Source: Dictyophora rubrovolvata (lineage: Eukaryota > Basidiomycota > Agaricomycetes > Phallales > Phallaceae). From it: a stretch of 64,000 nt of DNA. A program made the translations under genes and the position numbers. Shown piece by piece: positions 12,730-23,377 of the stretch. Each line of letters starts with the position of its first letter. Position 1 is the first letter of the stretch. The stretch lies in the NCBI GenBank assembly GCA_029959195.1, contig CP114117.1, forward strand, positions 3,100,001 through 3,164,000, written 5' to 3'. The notes below the pieces were generated by a model. The model had not been told where the DNA came from. It was given only the letters and a program-made list of their open reading frames with translations, and ran no database searches.

Positions 12730-13829
12730 ATGACTACATTACAAGGCAAAGAAATTCTCATTTTTGGTGGCAGCTCAGGTATTGGGCACGGCGTCGCCGA
12801 AGCCAGTCTTAAAAGCAAAGCAAGTCGCGTTATCATCTCTTCATCAAACCCAGAAAAAGTGGCCCACGCTGTTCATCGTCTTACATCTGCAAACTTGGGA
12901 GAGGGAAAGGTCGAAGGTCACGCAGTTGATGCTACCGACTCCGAGGCCCTGAAGAAGTTTGTACAACAGATTGGGGAAGTAGATCATATCATCTGGTCGA
13001 GCGGTGACACGCTCCCGCTCGGTTTCCCAAACATTGACTATGATTTCATGAAGAGTAAGTGCTAGTGTCTTATTGATATACGTCAATGTTCATGGCTTTT
13101 TTCTCCATCCTCTCACAGAATCATTTGATGTGCGATACTGGGGTGCGGTCATTGTCGCTCAACATGCCAAATTCAAGCCACGTGGTTCATTCACTTTAAC
13201 CATCGGTGCATATAAAATGATTTGCCCACATTGTTACCAATATCTTACTCTCTTATTTATACAGGTTCTGTTGTTTTGAAACCAAGAAAAACCTGGTCCA
13301 TTGCTGCTGGTGTCATGGGTGCCGTAGAAAGCCTGACACGAGGGTTGGCCGTGGACCTTGCCCCCATTCGGGTAAATTCCGTTTGTCCCGGATTTGTAAG
13401 TCCAGATACCATACCTTCAATTCCATTTATTTCGTTGTGTTGACTGTATATTCACACATTAGGTTAAAACAGAAGTAGGATTTTCTATCCTGTAAAAAAA
13501 TTTTCGTGCCGTCTAATTAAACCATGATAGCTATGGGACAGTGTTGCCAGTAAAGAACAACAAGAAAAAATGTTCGCCGCTGCTGGAGAAAAACTTTTGG
13601 TCAAGCACGTTGCGGAGCCACATGAGGTAGGTGTTTTTGTGATCTCAAATTATTGTGACCCAGCTAAACGCAGACTCCTTTCTCTATAGCTTGCGGAAGC
13701 CTACCTCTTCTTGATGAAGTACGTTACAATGTATGCATTATGTTAATGAGCTAATGTTTTTTCAGGTGTGACTACATAACTGGTCAGCGGATAGAAGTTG
13801 ATGGTGGATTCCTTTACTCTGAGTCCTGA
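12730..13829 (+). CDS. Short-chain dehydrogenase/reductase, seven exons
   Basis: Exons 12730-13054, 13119-13205, 13265-13395, 13463-13474, 13531-13626, 13690-13718 and 13766-13829 give 247 aa in one frame, the classical SDR length. The cofactor motif is 'GGSSGIG' at residues 13-19, and 'HIIWSSG' stands at the usual NAG position. The C-terminal part has 'GLAVDLAPIRVNSVCPGF' and ends 'GQRIEVDGGFLY'. The usual active-site Tyr-x3-Lys is missing: the equivalent stretch reads 'KTWSIAAGVMGAVESL', with Trp and Ala in those places. This is a known trait of one SDR subgroup, so the substrate and even catalysis are uncertain. The fourth exon is only 12 bases (VKTE). The fold is NAD(P)-binding and the location probably cytosolic. 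Confidence 0.85.
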
Positions 13830-14027
13830 GTAGACCTATGTATGTTCACCACTTAATTGAGGTCCCCAAATGTAAATAAGCAAGGAAGATAACTGATTAG
13901 ATATTCGATACATGTTTTATATGGGCGTACAAGTGCCTAGTATGATAGTTCAGACAGAAACAGTTTCATAGTACTGAGAAGGCTCAATAGAATCATTTGA
14001 TGATCCAGGATTAATGTCTCCAGTTCC

Positions 14028-14216
14028 TTAACTAGAGTTCGTATAATCCCGCTGATTATCCATTTCCGCAAGAAACGATTGATGTATGTCATTTATGATG
14101 CTTGTTGACGATATGATTTTACTAGCTTCGACCGCTGGTGCAGAATTGTGTTGACGAAGTTTCAAGAAAAAATCAGCAACCAGAATGTTTGTCAGGCTAG
14201 GTAGAAAGGTGAACAA
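14028..14216 (-). pseudogene. DUF6533-like 7TM protein, C-terminal tail only
   Basis: A 60-codon minus-strand frame reads 'LPSLTNILVADFFLKLRQ' and then a polar tail. 'S..NILV.DF.L.LRQ' resembles the end of the last helix and the start of the tail in Agaricomycete DUF6533-type seven-helix proteins. A related tail ('VTDFTLELRQRNS') occurs on the plus strand at 58203. The upstream helices expected between 14217 and about 15500 on this strand were not found as open exons, so I read it as a remnant. It could be the last exon of a gene whose other exons I failed to splice. Confidence 0.35.
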
Positions 14217-17200
14217 AGATAGATTTTAATGACCCTAGTACTTCCACGCAAAATCATGGAAACTCTGAAATCCAGATTCTAATCAAGTTCAGACATTAAA
14301 ACCGTTAAAACCGCGTGGTAATAGTTTTGTGCTTACATTCACAAACTACAGAATGGGAAGTGAGTGATTGTAATCCAATACAACACCGTGCGTTAGACTT
14401 GTTACCTCTTGACAAACCAAATCAGCAGTAATTATAACAACCACGAAGCTTGCAAAGCCAAACTAGTCTGATATTTACGATGAGGGACTTTGTCGGATTG
14501 TATGCCTACCAGAACCTTAAGCTAACTAAAGGAGGTCATCAGACGGCCTCACGGAGATTTTTCCAACTTACCTTGCTTAAAAAGCATGGAAGTAAGGTCA
14601 CTGCTGATATTTCTAACCCCGGCTTCACGCTTTGATCTACATAACTCCCAGATTGTCCACCAGCCTATTCCGAATGTCGGGAAATTGGTGAAAATTTTGG
14701 AAATATTGAACGGAAGAGAAAGGGGATCCAGAGTCGCGGTCATATCTAAAAAAAACTTTTGTCTTTGGCTCCTATCGACGAAATTACCTGTGTCACATAC
14801 CACAATTGGACATTGGCTTTCCTTCAATAACCGATTCATACACCCCAAAAACAATGTCGTAAGTGTCGTTGATGCTGTATCATTGGCATTGCTAAAAGGC
14901 TCGACTCTTAAATTATCTGTTAAAAGTAATTTCAGAATTATTGACAACCTGTAGGGCAGGCTGCGGATGTGGTATTAGCTGTCAGGAAGCGGAAATCTAA
15001 TAATGAGCTGGCCATACATCATATATTTCCATCTTGTTCGACGTGAAAACACTCTTTCCTTTTTCCATTGAAACGGGGTCCAGAAATCTTGATGGTCATA
15101 GAACTACAAACCATGTGTTCGCTCAACTACGGGACGCTCCCATCTTCAATCCGTATAACCAAGCAACAGAGGGTTTTTTTACGACCAAGGATAGTTGGCG
15201 CTACACCATCTCTTCTTCCTTAAGTTCTCCCGAATAATATTCCTATTTCCATAATATATTTTAAAGAAGTTTTCTCAACCAATTCTCGTACAGATTGGTT
15301 TTCAAATATTTTCTTTTGGGTATAATGCTTTCTGTCTCCGTTCTAGTTGAAGTTCGTAATCTAAACCCAACGATAGGTGTATCGTCTGTGTGTTTGGCTA
15401 CTTGGGGTTCATACCGCGTTTTGCGCATTCTGGGCGGGCGTTGAGCTGTGCGCCTCCTTCCCTCAATACATACCTGATTAAAACAAACTCGCTCTAAAAG
15501 GCATAAACCAAGGGTCAATCAATTTCGATCCCAATGTAATGCATTCACCCATGTTCGTCAGCCATTAACTGGGAGGCTGAATGATTCAATACCCCAGCTG
15601 GCCGTTTCAACCTTTTCTGTTAAGGTCCCAAGACGCATCAAGGTACAGTGTTCAAGCTATCGTAAAAAATGGACATGGTTACTGCGTGCAAATTGCTACG
15701 GCGAAGCTACACTCACCTGCATTTGATTTGATGGAGAAAGCGAAAGTTTAGATACCCAAACAAATTGTCATACCCGTCATTAATGCTCAACCTCAATGTT
15801 TATTTAACGTTTACGCCTTGTGCATTGCTTCGCTCTACGTCAAGGCACAAGCGCAGTGATTGTTGCCAGCGTGCCAAAACGGGCTAATTAAAGAGGTCCT
15901 AGTATCCATTGGTACGAATGTCGGCCGTTCGTAATGTACGTCTATATAAAGGTTCTAATTTCTTTTTTGGTGCATGACATTTGATATTGGCCGTCCAAAG
16001 AGTTGCAATTGGGTATTCATCTGACACTTCGCAAATGATGGCTCAACACAAGCGACGTCGACATTCCTGATCATCGCAAGCTATCAACCGACTGAGGATC
16101 GCTTACAAGTTCCTTTTTGACAGATCCCAGCAAAAGAAATTTCAAGTCTGTGATTGACTCCTGAATATTGTCATTGAATTGACGATTCAGATGTTTGCCA
16201 ATGATACATATATTCATATGTAGTTATCGTATAACTCTGGATTAATTTGGTAGGAACGTTCGTATATACATCAATTCTAAGACCATGATGCACTTACATT
16301 TGGTTGATAATCATTGGCAATTAGATTGAAAGCGTAACAAATATGGATATGGGGAGGATCTGAATGTATTGTCAAAACTGGCACGCGATCAGTGTCCTGT
16401 TTTCAACGCCTATCTCGAAGATCAGAACCGGGGGTCAGTTCTGAAGATTGAAATCAAGTTTAAATCCGGCCTTTTGAATTTCCGTTACAGCAGGAAACAT
16501 GACGTTCTTCCTAGCCATGGCGCTCATGTTTTCGCCCTCAGAGGATGACGACAGGTATTGATCAACCCAAAGCCTTTGACAACCTGAAAGGTGGGTGTCC
16601 AGCTAGAAAAGAGTACGTTGCCTAAAAAGATTTGATGTGTTTACATTTAGGTCCATGTCTTCTGGTGCGCTCTCCCCTGACCGATTTGATCTTTCCCGCC
16701 ACCTCCTGGTCTGTCGGACATATGGTGCATGTACCTGTCTATACTCGTAGGGGCCAGGCCATGCCGCGATAATTTACTAGCCCTAGAGTAGTACATATTA
16801 TTATCGAAGACCACATTGATATATCCTCGGTGTGACAATCGTCCGGGTGCTGGCGAAACTCTAAGGGAATTAGGGGGAAAGAAATCTCAGGAGTAAGTAT
16901 TTTACTCAGTAGTAGGATGGTCCGTGTCCACTGACAGCTTCCCGAGCGTTATGTTATGACGAGGTGGTGCCAGTCTACATAGATGGCTGTCAGGCTCGCA
17001 TGCCGTCCAAGCTGGCCCGTGCATCTTGTTCGAACGTTCGACTGTTGTGCGGGGACCCAATGATATGGTCCGTCGTTAGTATGGTTTATATATAATACGT
17101 ATTGGTATGCCCTGGATATTGACGATGGTCTATTAATAATGGTCTATTGATAAACCGGCTGCTATAGGCTGTTGAGGGAGATTGCCGTGATTGATCAAGA

Positions 17201-18320
17201 TATCTGAGATCCGTTTCTTCTTCTCATTGTAAAGAGAAGAGATTTGATACTATGGTTAAACTGTAACGATACCAGCTATGATAGTACAGATACTAATATC
17301 TCAACACAAAAGTAAAGACTGCATTCAGATTGCCGTTTAACATATATAGTTAAATAAATTCTCAGATAAACAATGATATCAGAATATGTAAATCAATGCT
17401 ATGAAAGTGCGATAAAAATATCATGTACATACGTGGCACAAGGGTGTTCGAGTGTTCATGATATGACAGATGCATGACAGACCCGCTAGTAGAAGCGAGC
17501 GCTTCTTCAGGCGCCTATTTGTCGTTCGCACATGGCTGTAGTGCTCACTTCCGCCGCTAGTTTCCACGATTGCTACAAGTACAAAGCCGTATCTAGCCGT
17601 ATACGTTGTAATTTATCTTTTGAAAATTATTATTCTCCATTGATGTACGTACTGGTTACGATGATCAACATCCTTGTATCAAGCAACAGGCTTACAACTG
17701 ATCCTTTTGAAAGCCTACTCAAAGCCTGTACGTATTTCCTTGATTTTTGCTAAATTTATAAGGTTTGTTGTTTTCTTCAAAACAGTTGTATCATCTACTT
17801 ATATATCCCTACGGCCAGCCAACGCTAGAAGCTACCCGTTCGGATTGGACTACGCGACGCACGTTCGTCGGTCGGCCTCTGCGTTCCGCGTCCGCGACCC
17901 GTGTTTAACCTCTCTGAGGTTCAATACCCGAAAATAATTATTTCATAATATATGTCAAATCAAGTCAGGAACACATGTTCGCAAACTATGTATCTTTTTC
18001 ATTTCATTCATGATGATATTTAAATTGCAGGAATGACGAATTGCTGAAATTTCTTTTCTCGCGCGCGCTTTGTATTCGTTGTTGTGCCAGTGCTGTGTCA
18101 GTGGAGTCTGGAGTCCTCGCCACGAGTTATTCAACTTCACCTCCTACGGCTGCCATTTTCTCTCGCGATCGGGGAAAATCGAGTGCGAATATCGGCGCTT
18201 TGTCGACTTTGTATGTACGGGTCGGAGCGTATTACCCTTTGATCGTTCTCTACCTGCATTTGAACCGTCCACGGTCATTCCACGACTTCAAAGCAAACTA
18301 CTCAGTAGAGGATTCAACCA
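14217..18320. other. About 4 kb with no supported gene
   Basis: Only short frames are open here: 14549-14947 minus, 14586-14954 plus, 15261-15518 minus and 17532-18324 plus. None shows a domain, good splice continuity or biased composition. The base composition is mixed with AT-rich patches. No inverted or long direct repeat could be found by eye. Decayed repeats or missed genes are possible. Confidence 0.4.
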
Positions 18321-21300
18321 ATGACACTTCCGATGCCACTATACTCAGAGCACAACCTGAGCGCTGACGACAACGACGGCAACCACCGAACGACTCAACA
18401 TTCTCAGCCGGCCATTTCGACAGCTTCAGTTCCAAAGAATGTAGAACGCGTCGATCCGGGATCCACTTCAAAATACTCAGCTGCCGAATCCGTAAGTGCA
18501 CATTTTTTTTTCAAAGATAAAGTGTGGCACGAGTCATGGCCCTAACATGTCACCACCGCTACTTTTGTTTTTATTCGTTATGGCACGTGCGCACATTATT
18601 AATTCTTCAACAACCCTTCAGAAAAACACATAATTCAGTGGTACTAATTGAATTGTGTTCTTATTTAGTTCGCAGAACGCCAGATTGTACACTTTGCGAT
18701 GGTATTAGGCCGAAAATGGGCGTGTACCGAGCCTGGACACGAGATGTGTTTTACAGGGCAGGAAAAACACGTCCCATTAACAGACGATATGATTATGGCA
18801 TGGGTTACGGCTTTAGTAAGTGGAGCAATCCTATCATGATAGTGCCGCTCGCTGGTTTTTCGTTTTCCGAATACCTCTTACTCATCTTTCACTTAAAATA
18901 AAATAGTGTAAGGGGGAAGCTACAACTTCCATTCCCCCATTTGCTCTATCCGAAGAAAGCGGCAGCGATTTGGATACCCAGCAGCAGCAGCAGCAACATC
19001 GACCATATCAATCAAGTCAGATCGGCGACGATAGCGTTCTCGTACCGAGCATGTCAGCGAGTTCGATGGTACGTTTGGAAATGGCCTCAATCTCAAACAG
19101 TTCTTTATTCCCGACTGCAATTCAACCTCCCCGTTCTCAAAAAACCATCAAAAAATATCCTTCTTTATCTCGAATGAGCGCAATATCATCCACGGCCTCA
19201 CAGGTTTCGAGGATATCCTCCATTTCATCTTCGTCTTGGCATTCTGCAGCGACAGGGATGGCGTCGCTGGGCTCCACAGCTGCAACATCCACAAGTCAAA
19301 GTGAGGATGTAGCACCTTATGCACCATCATCACAAGGCGGAAGTACAGTCAAAATTCCGGGCCCTCATTCGCCGGATTCTGAATATTCCCCTACTTCGAT
19401 ATCAAGTCTCTCGAATGCAGCTTCACCGTCTCAGCGTTTCCGGCAATCATCATCATCGCCCCGTATTTCTCTACCACCTCCTCTTTCACCGCCTCCTGTC
19501 TCTGCTTTGCCTTCTCCACCGGGTCCTCGTATGCCGAATCCTTCGTCGAGTACAAGATCTGATTCACCCGTTCATTCATTGAATTCAGAGTTTTCAGATA
19601 GGCTCAACATCAGTTTGCATCAATTGCAACAACTGCAGCAGCAACAACAACAACAAGAACCTTGCTATCACCCTCATCGTCAACAATCCTTGGCCAACCC
19701 ACCCTCTTTCAATCAGCATCCTGACTATCCATCTCCCCATTCTCCTTTACCTCCTCGGCCACCACGCAATCAAAACCGTCCTCACTCACCCGAAATCACC
19801 ACAAGACATTTGGAACAACCCCGAACGCCTCCTCAAACTCCATCTGTATTGCAACCAACACATGATGTACCTCCACAAATAACACCAACCAGCTCGGGTC
19901 GATCTTTCAGCGGCTTGCGGCTACCCTTCTCCCGCTCACACACTTATCCTTCACCGACTCCAGCCTCCGCCCCTCAGGCTTCAGCGTCAAGCTCCCATTC
20001 TCACCACATTCATTCACCGCATTTGTACCCTTCGCAGGCGACACAATTGATGTATGTACGAGAGGAGGAAGAGAGGCTTGTGCTTGAGCCGGAGGGTGCC
20101 AGCCATAGACATGACGAACGTGCACTACATGATAATGCAGATATTGAGGACGAGGGCGAACCAGATTATATTACCCATTCTCATGCCGACGATCACTCTT
20201 TCATGCACGATCAGCATCATATCAAGCGAGGAAATGATGGAAGGAGCGATATCGCGAGTCATCACGACGACTCTGATCAGGGGAGTTATGTAGGGAGCCA
20301 AGTAGCTCACGGAGGCGAAGGAGGACGCTCAATATGGTCACCTTATACATCATTCCTTCCCTCGCTTGTCACTGCCCCGGGAGGTGGAAACAGTGCGTAC
20401 TAACTCAGCCCATCACGGTCGAATTCCCACCTGTTTTTTTTTCTTACTGCTCTCTTTTTTTTTTAGCTCAACCTCCGTCCATTACATCAACAGTCAAAAT
20501 CAAATGGATTGAAAGCGCTGCTTTGACAAAACGTGCGAAAAATCATCTTAGCAGGATTAAAAAATGGAGAAAACGCGCCATTACGGTAGTTGTTGACGGC
20601 AGGTATAGTAAGCGTGGGAAGGAAGGCGCGCAGGTTGGGAATCTTGAGCGCAACGCTGTGATTGAGATGATCGGGGATGGAGTTGAGATGGCTAGGTGGG
20701 TAATCATGTTTTTGTGGTTGTTATGGTATTTGGCAAATTGTTGATGTGCTCATTTTTTACTTTTTTTCTGAAAAAAAAAGAACTTGCTATCCACCACGAA
20801 TTCATAAGCTGGGCTATGAACTAGGCAAAGAGATACAGCAGTGGCTACAGACGTTCACAGATAACGATCCAGCCATCCTATACAAGAAGGAGAACATATC
20901 TCTTCTTACAACAATACAAACATGTTTCCTTCCCATGTGCGTACAGCGCGCTTTTTTCTTCTCTTATTTTTCTAACTCGCTTTCATCACTCTAGTCTCTT
21001 GATGCGTCTGGCGGAACTCGAACCTCCGGCAGTAACACTAGCAAATAATCTAATAGTCTCCCTAACTAAGGTGCCTCTATCCTTACACGAAAACGAGATA
21101 CAATCGCAAACAGAATCGGGAGCCCCGCTGTTCACTAGTCCTCCAGCCAAAACCAATCGCGGACGCCCCTCATCATCAGGCTCGAGATCTCTTCCATCCT
21201 CAACTTCAATTCCTCTTGTACCGCAACACCGCACGACAAGCATCTCGTCTATTGCTATTCATTTGGTTGCACAGGAATTGGGCTCTGGGTCGCCCACCTG

Positions 21301-22249
21301 TCCGAGTCAACATTCATGGCTTGGTATGTCGCTCCTGAAGATTGTAGAAATGTCGATGAAGATCCGGCATATCAGTATTGGGGAGATGGAGGATATCAGA
21401 GCTGTCGCGCGGAAGAGGGAAGGGTATGTATTCAATCGCAAGGGCTTATTATCAGATCTATTTTAATTGTCTTTGGTAGGGAACATCCACATGTCGACAC
21501 ACCTTTCCCAGCTATTATTGACGCTCGTTTTACTCGACCCTGGGAAGTCGCCTTGTTCGCTCTCTGCGCAACAGCTGATGTGCCGGGTGCTTCCTTTTTC
21601 CGACGAATGGTTTTGGGACCAATGGGAATTCCTGTGTTTATAAGGTCCCTTGATTCATTGTTGTCTGTGAAGGTCGATATGGACGATGTGAAGTGGGAAG
21701 ATATCGGTCTCACACTTCGTGCCCTCGCTTTTGTTTCGGAGCAGGCGTGGGTTGTTCAAGGTATGAGTAGTAGTAGCGAAGGGGAGGGTGATAAAGTGGA
21801 GGCGATAATTAAAGCCATTATGGGTGTATTTTGGTACGTGATACAATTATTTATCGAACTGTCTTTATTCATTCTCTTTTTTTAGGCGAGACATTCCGGA
21901 ACGGTGGTTCAGCATCCGCTTTTGGGCAATGGACGCTGTCCGGAATATGACCTCACATCGTCCTCCACTAGTGAGACTATTGGCAGATATTAAAGCCGAC
22001 CAAGCATTTATAACTCTGACACCTACATCATCACTATATCCTTCGGTCATCAATACGACCCGAATGATAAACGAGGCTGGAGAAAAGGTCAGAAACAAAA
22101 TGCTTGAAGAGTATAGGAAAGAATCGGCCAAGAGAGCGCAGGAGATGGTCGATTATATTAGGATGTTCCATAGCGTTGGCGAAGGTAAAATGAATGCCGG
22201 GAAGCATGTCGTATTGCAACCTGTTGCTATTGGGTTCGATGGGAGATGA
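18321..22249 (+). CDS. 1111-aa protein with Gln/Ser/Pro-rich disordered region
   Basis: Eight exons (18321-18491, 18669-18815, 18907-20392, 20467-20695, 20781-20936, 20995-21423, 21480-21833, 21886-22249) stay in one frame. The N-terminus is polar, and residues about 58-106 look folded ('FAERQIVHFAMVLGRKWACTEPGHEMCF'). Residues about 107-600 are low complexity with two Gln runs ('DTQQQQQQH' and a run after 'HQLQQL') and Ser/Pro/His tracts. The C-terminal 500 residues look helical and conserved: 'VKIKWIESAALTKRAKNHL', 'RWFSIRFWAMDAVRNMTSH' and 'RNKMLEEYRKESAKRAQEM'. I do not recognise a domain. Gln/Pro-rich linkers often occur in fungal transcription or signalling proteins, but that is only a guess. 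The third exon could start six bases later without changing frame. Confidence 0.72.
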
Positions 22250-23176
22250 GGTGGCTATGAGTATGGTATTGTATGATTTTCTGTGATGCTGGAGATGGTT
22301 CTGGAGCGACATACGTATCTTCTATAGTTCTGGGTCATCCACGATGGACTCGGTCTACACTCCTTTGTGTTTTTTTCTTCCTTTTGGTTTTTATGCGCTC
22401 ATTCCTTTCAATTGCCGGTGTGCTCCATCTATGTCCCTCCTTTGTCTCAAAATACCCTTCTCTCTCTTTTTATTTTCTTTTTTATTTCTCTCGTCTTATA
22501 TTTAGAATCAGTCGTATGCACTGTGGAATGTTCCGTGTCTGTATATTTGTGACAATTGTTGTTGTATTAGTGGATGTGTTCAAAAAGGATTCTGTAGAAT
22601 TATACTTATACCAATTATAAACTATTTAGATTGACTTTCTGCATAACATAATCATAAATTTAGATTGCCAGCCAGCTTTTTTCATTGCGGACGCCGGTAA
22701 GTTAATTGGGCTCTTCCCTAGAAAGACGCACGCCTTCATATCCTGTAATCTCAACCTTGCGAAACTTACAGCAAACTTTACGGCCACTGGAGGACTCCGG
22801 GGTGACTCAGACACCATTCCCCAGTCTGATCTTTTCCACGCACGCTCATGGGTTCGTTCTTGTTCCAAAGGATTATCGACATCATTCAATCTTTCTGATC
22901 GTTGGGATCTCGATGGAATATTATACCATTGACGTACGTATGGAGAAGCTCACCGGGAAGGTCATGCAGCGATGCGAACTCAAAGCTACTATTAAGCTTC
23001 AACTCAGGTTCCTGGTTCGCCGGAGATCAATAATATGTCAGAGATAGCTGCGCAGCAATAAGAATGCAAGTCAGGCTTGAGAACGTCTTGATGAAAACGG
23101 AGGTACTGCAAGAGGAGGCAAGGTAAAAAAAAAAGTGACATCAACTACCTTAACGAAAACAAGCCTGTCCGAACCC
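22250..23176. other. Intergenic, nothing recognised
   Basis: This holds the T-rich 3' flank of the previous gene and the left flank of the KDZ transposon. Short frames at 22626-22889 (minus) and 22706-23047 (plus) have no recognisable content. Confidence 0.5.
23169..23176 (+). repeat. Target site duplication, left (CCGAACCC)
   Basis: The same eight bases stand at 28408-28415, directly outside the other terminal inverted repeat. The bases beyond them differ on the two sides, so the duplication is exactly 8 bp. Confidence 0.85.
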
Positions 23177-23253
23177 GAGAAAAGGCCAGCGACTGGGAAA
23201 GTGTCCCATGGGACACTGTCTCATGAGACACTTAGGCGTCTAATTTGAAAGAC
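23177..23253 (+). repeat. KDZ left terminal inverted repeat
   Basis: The outer 21 bases match the other end at about 14 positions, finishing in a shared GCGACTGGG (23189-23197). Then come two 14-base perfect palindromes, TGTCCCATGGGACA (23202-23215) and TGTCTCATGAGACA (23217-23230), and a looser inner part with GGCGTC. The palindromes are probably transposase-binding or hairpin sites. Confidence 0.85.
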
Positions 23254-23377
23254 CGACGGCACCAGCCTCGGCTAAATTTTAACTCCGCTTTTCAAGCGTA
23301 ACCCATTATCCATAATACTAATTCTAACATCTACACATTCCACACATACATCAGCTATATGCATATTGATACTCAAA

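Noticed and set aside
14549-14947. Overlapping long frames on both strands
   Set aside because: Neither has a motif or codon pattern better than the other, and no exon partners were found.
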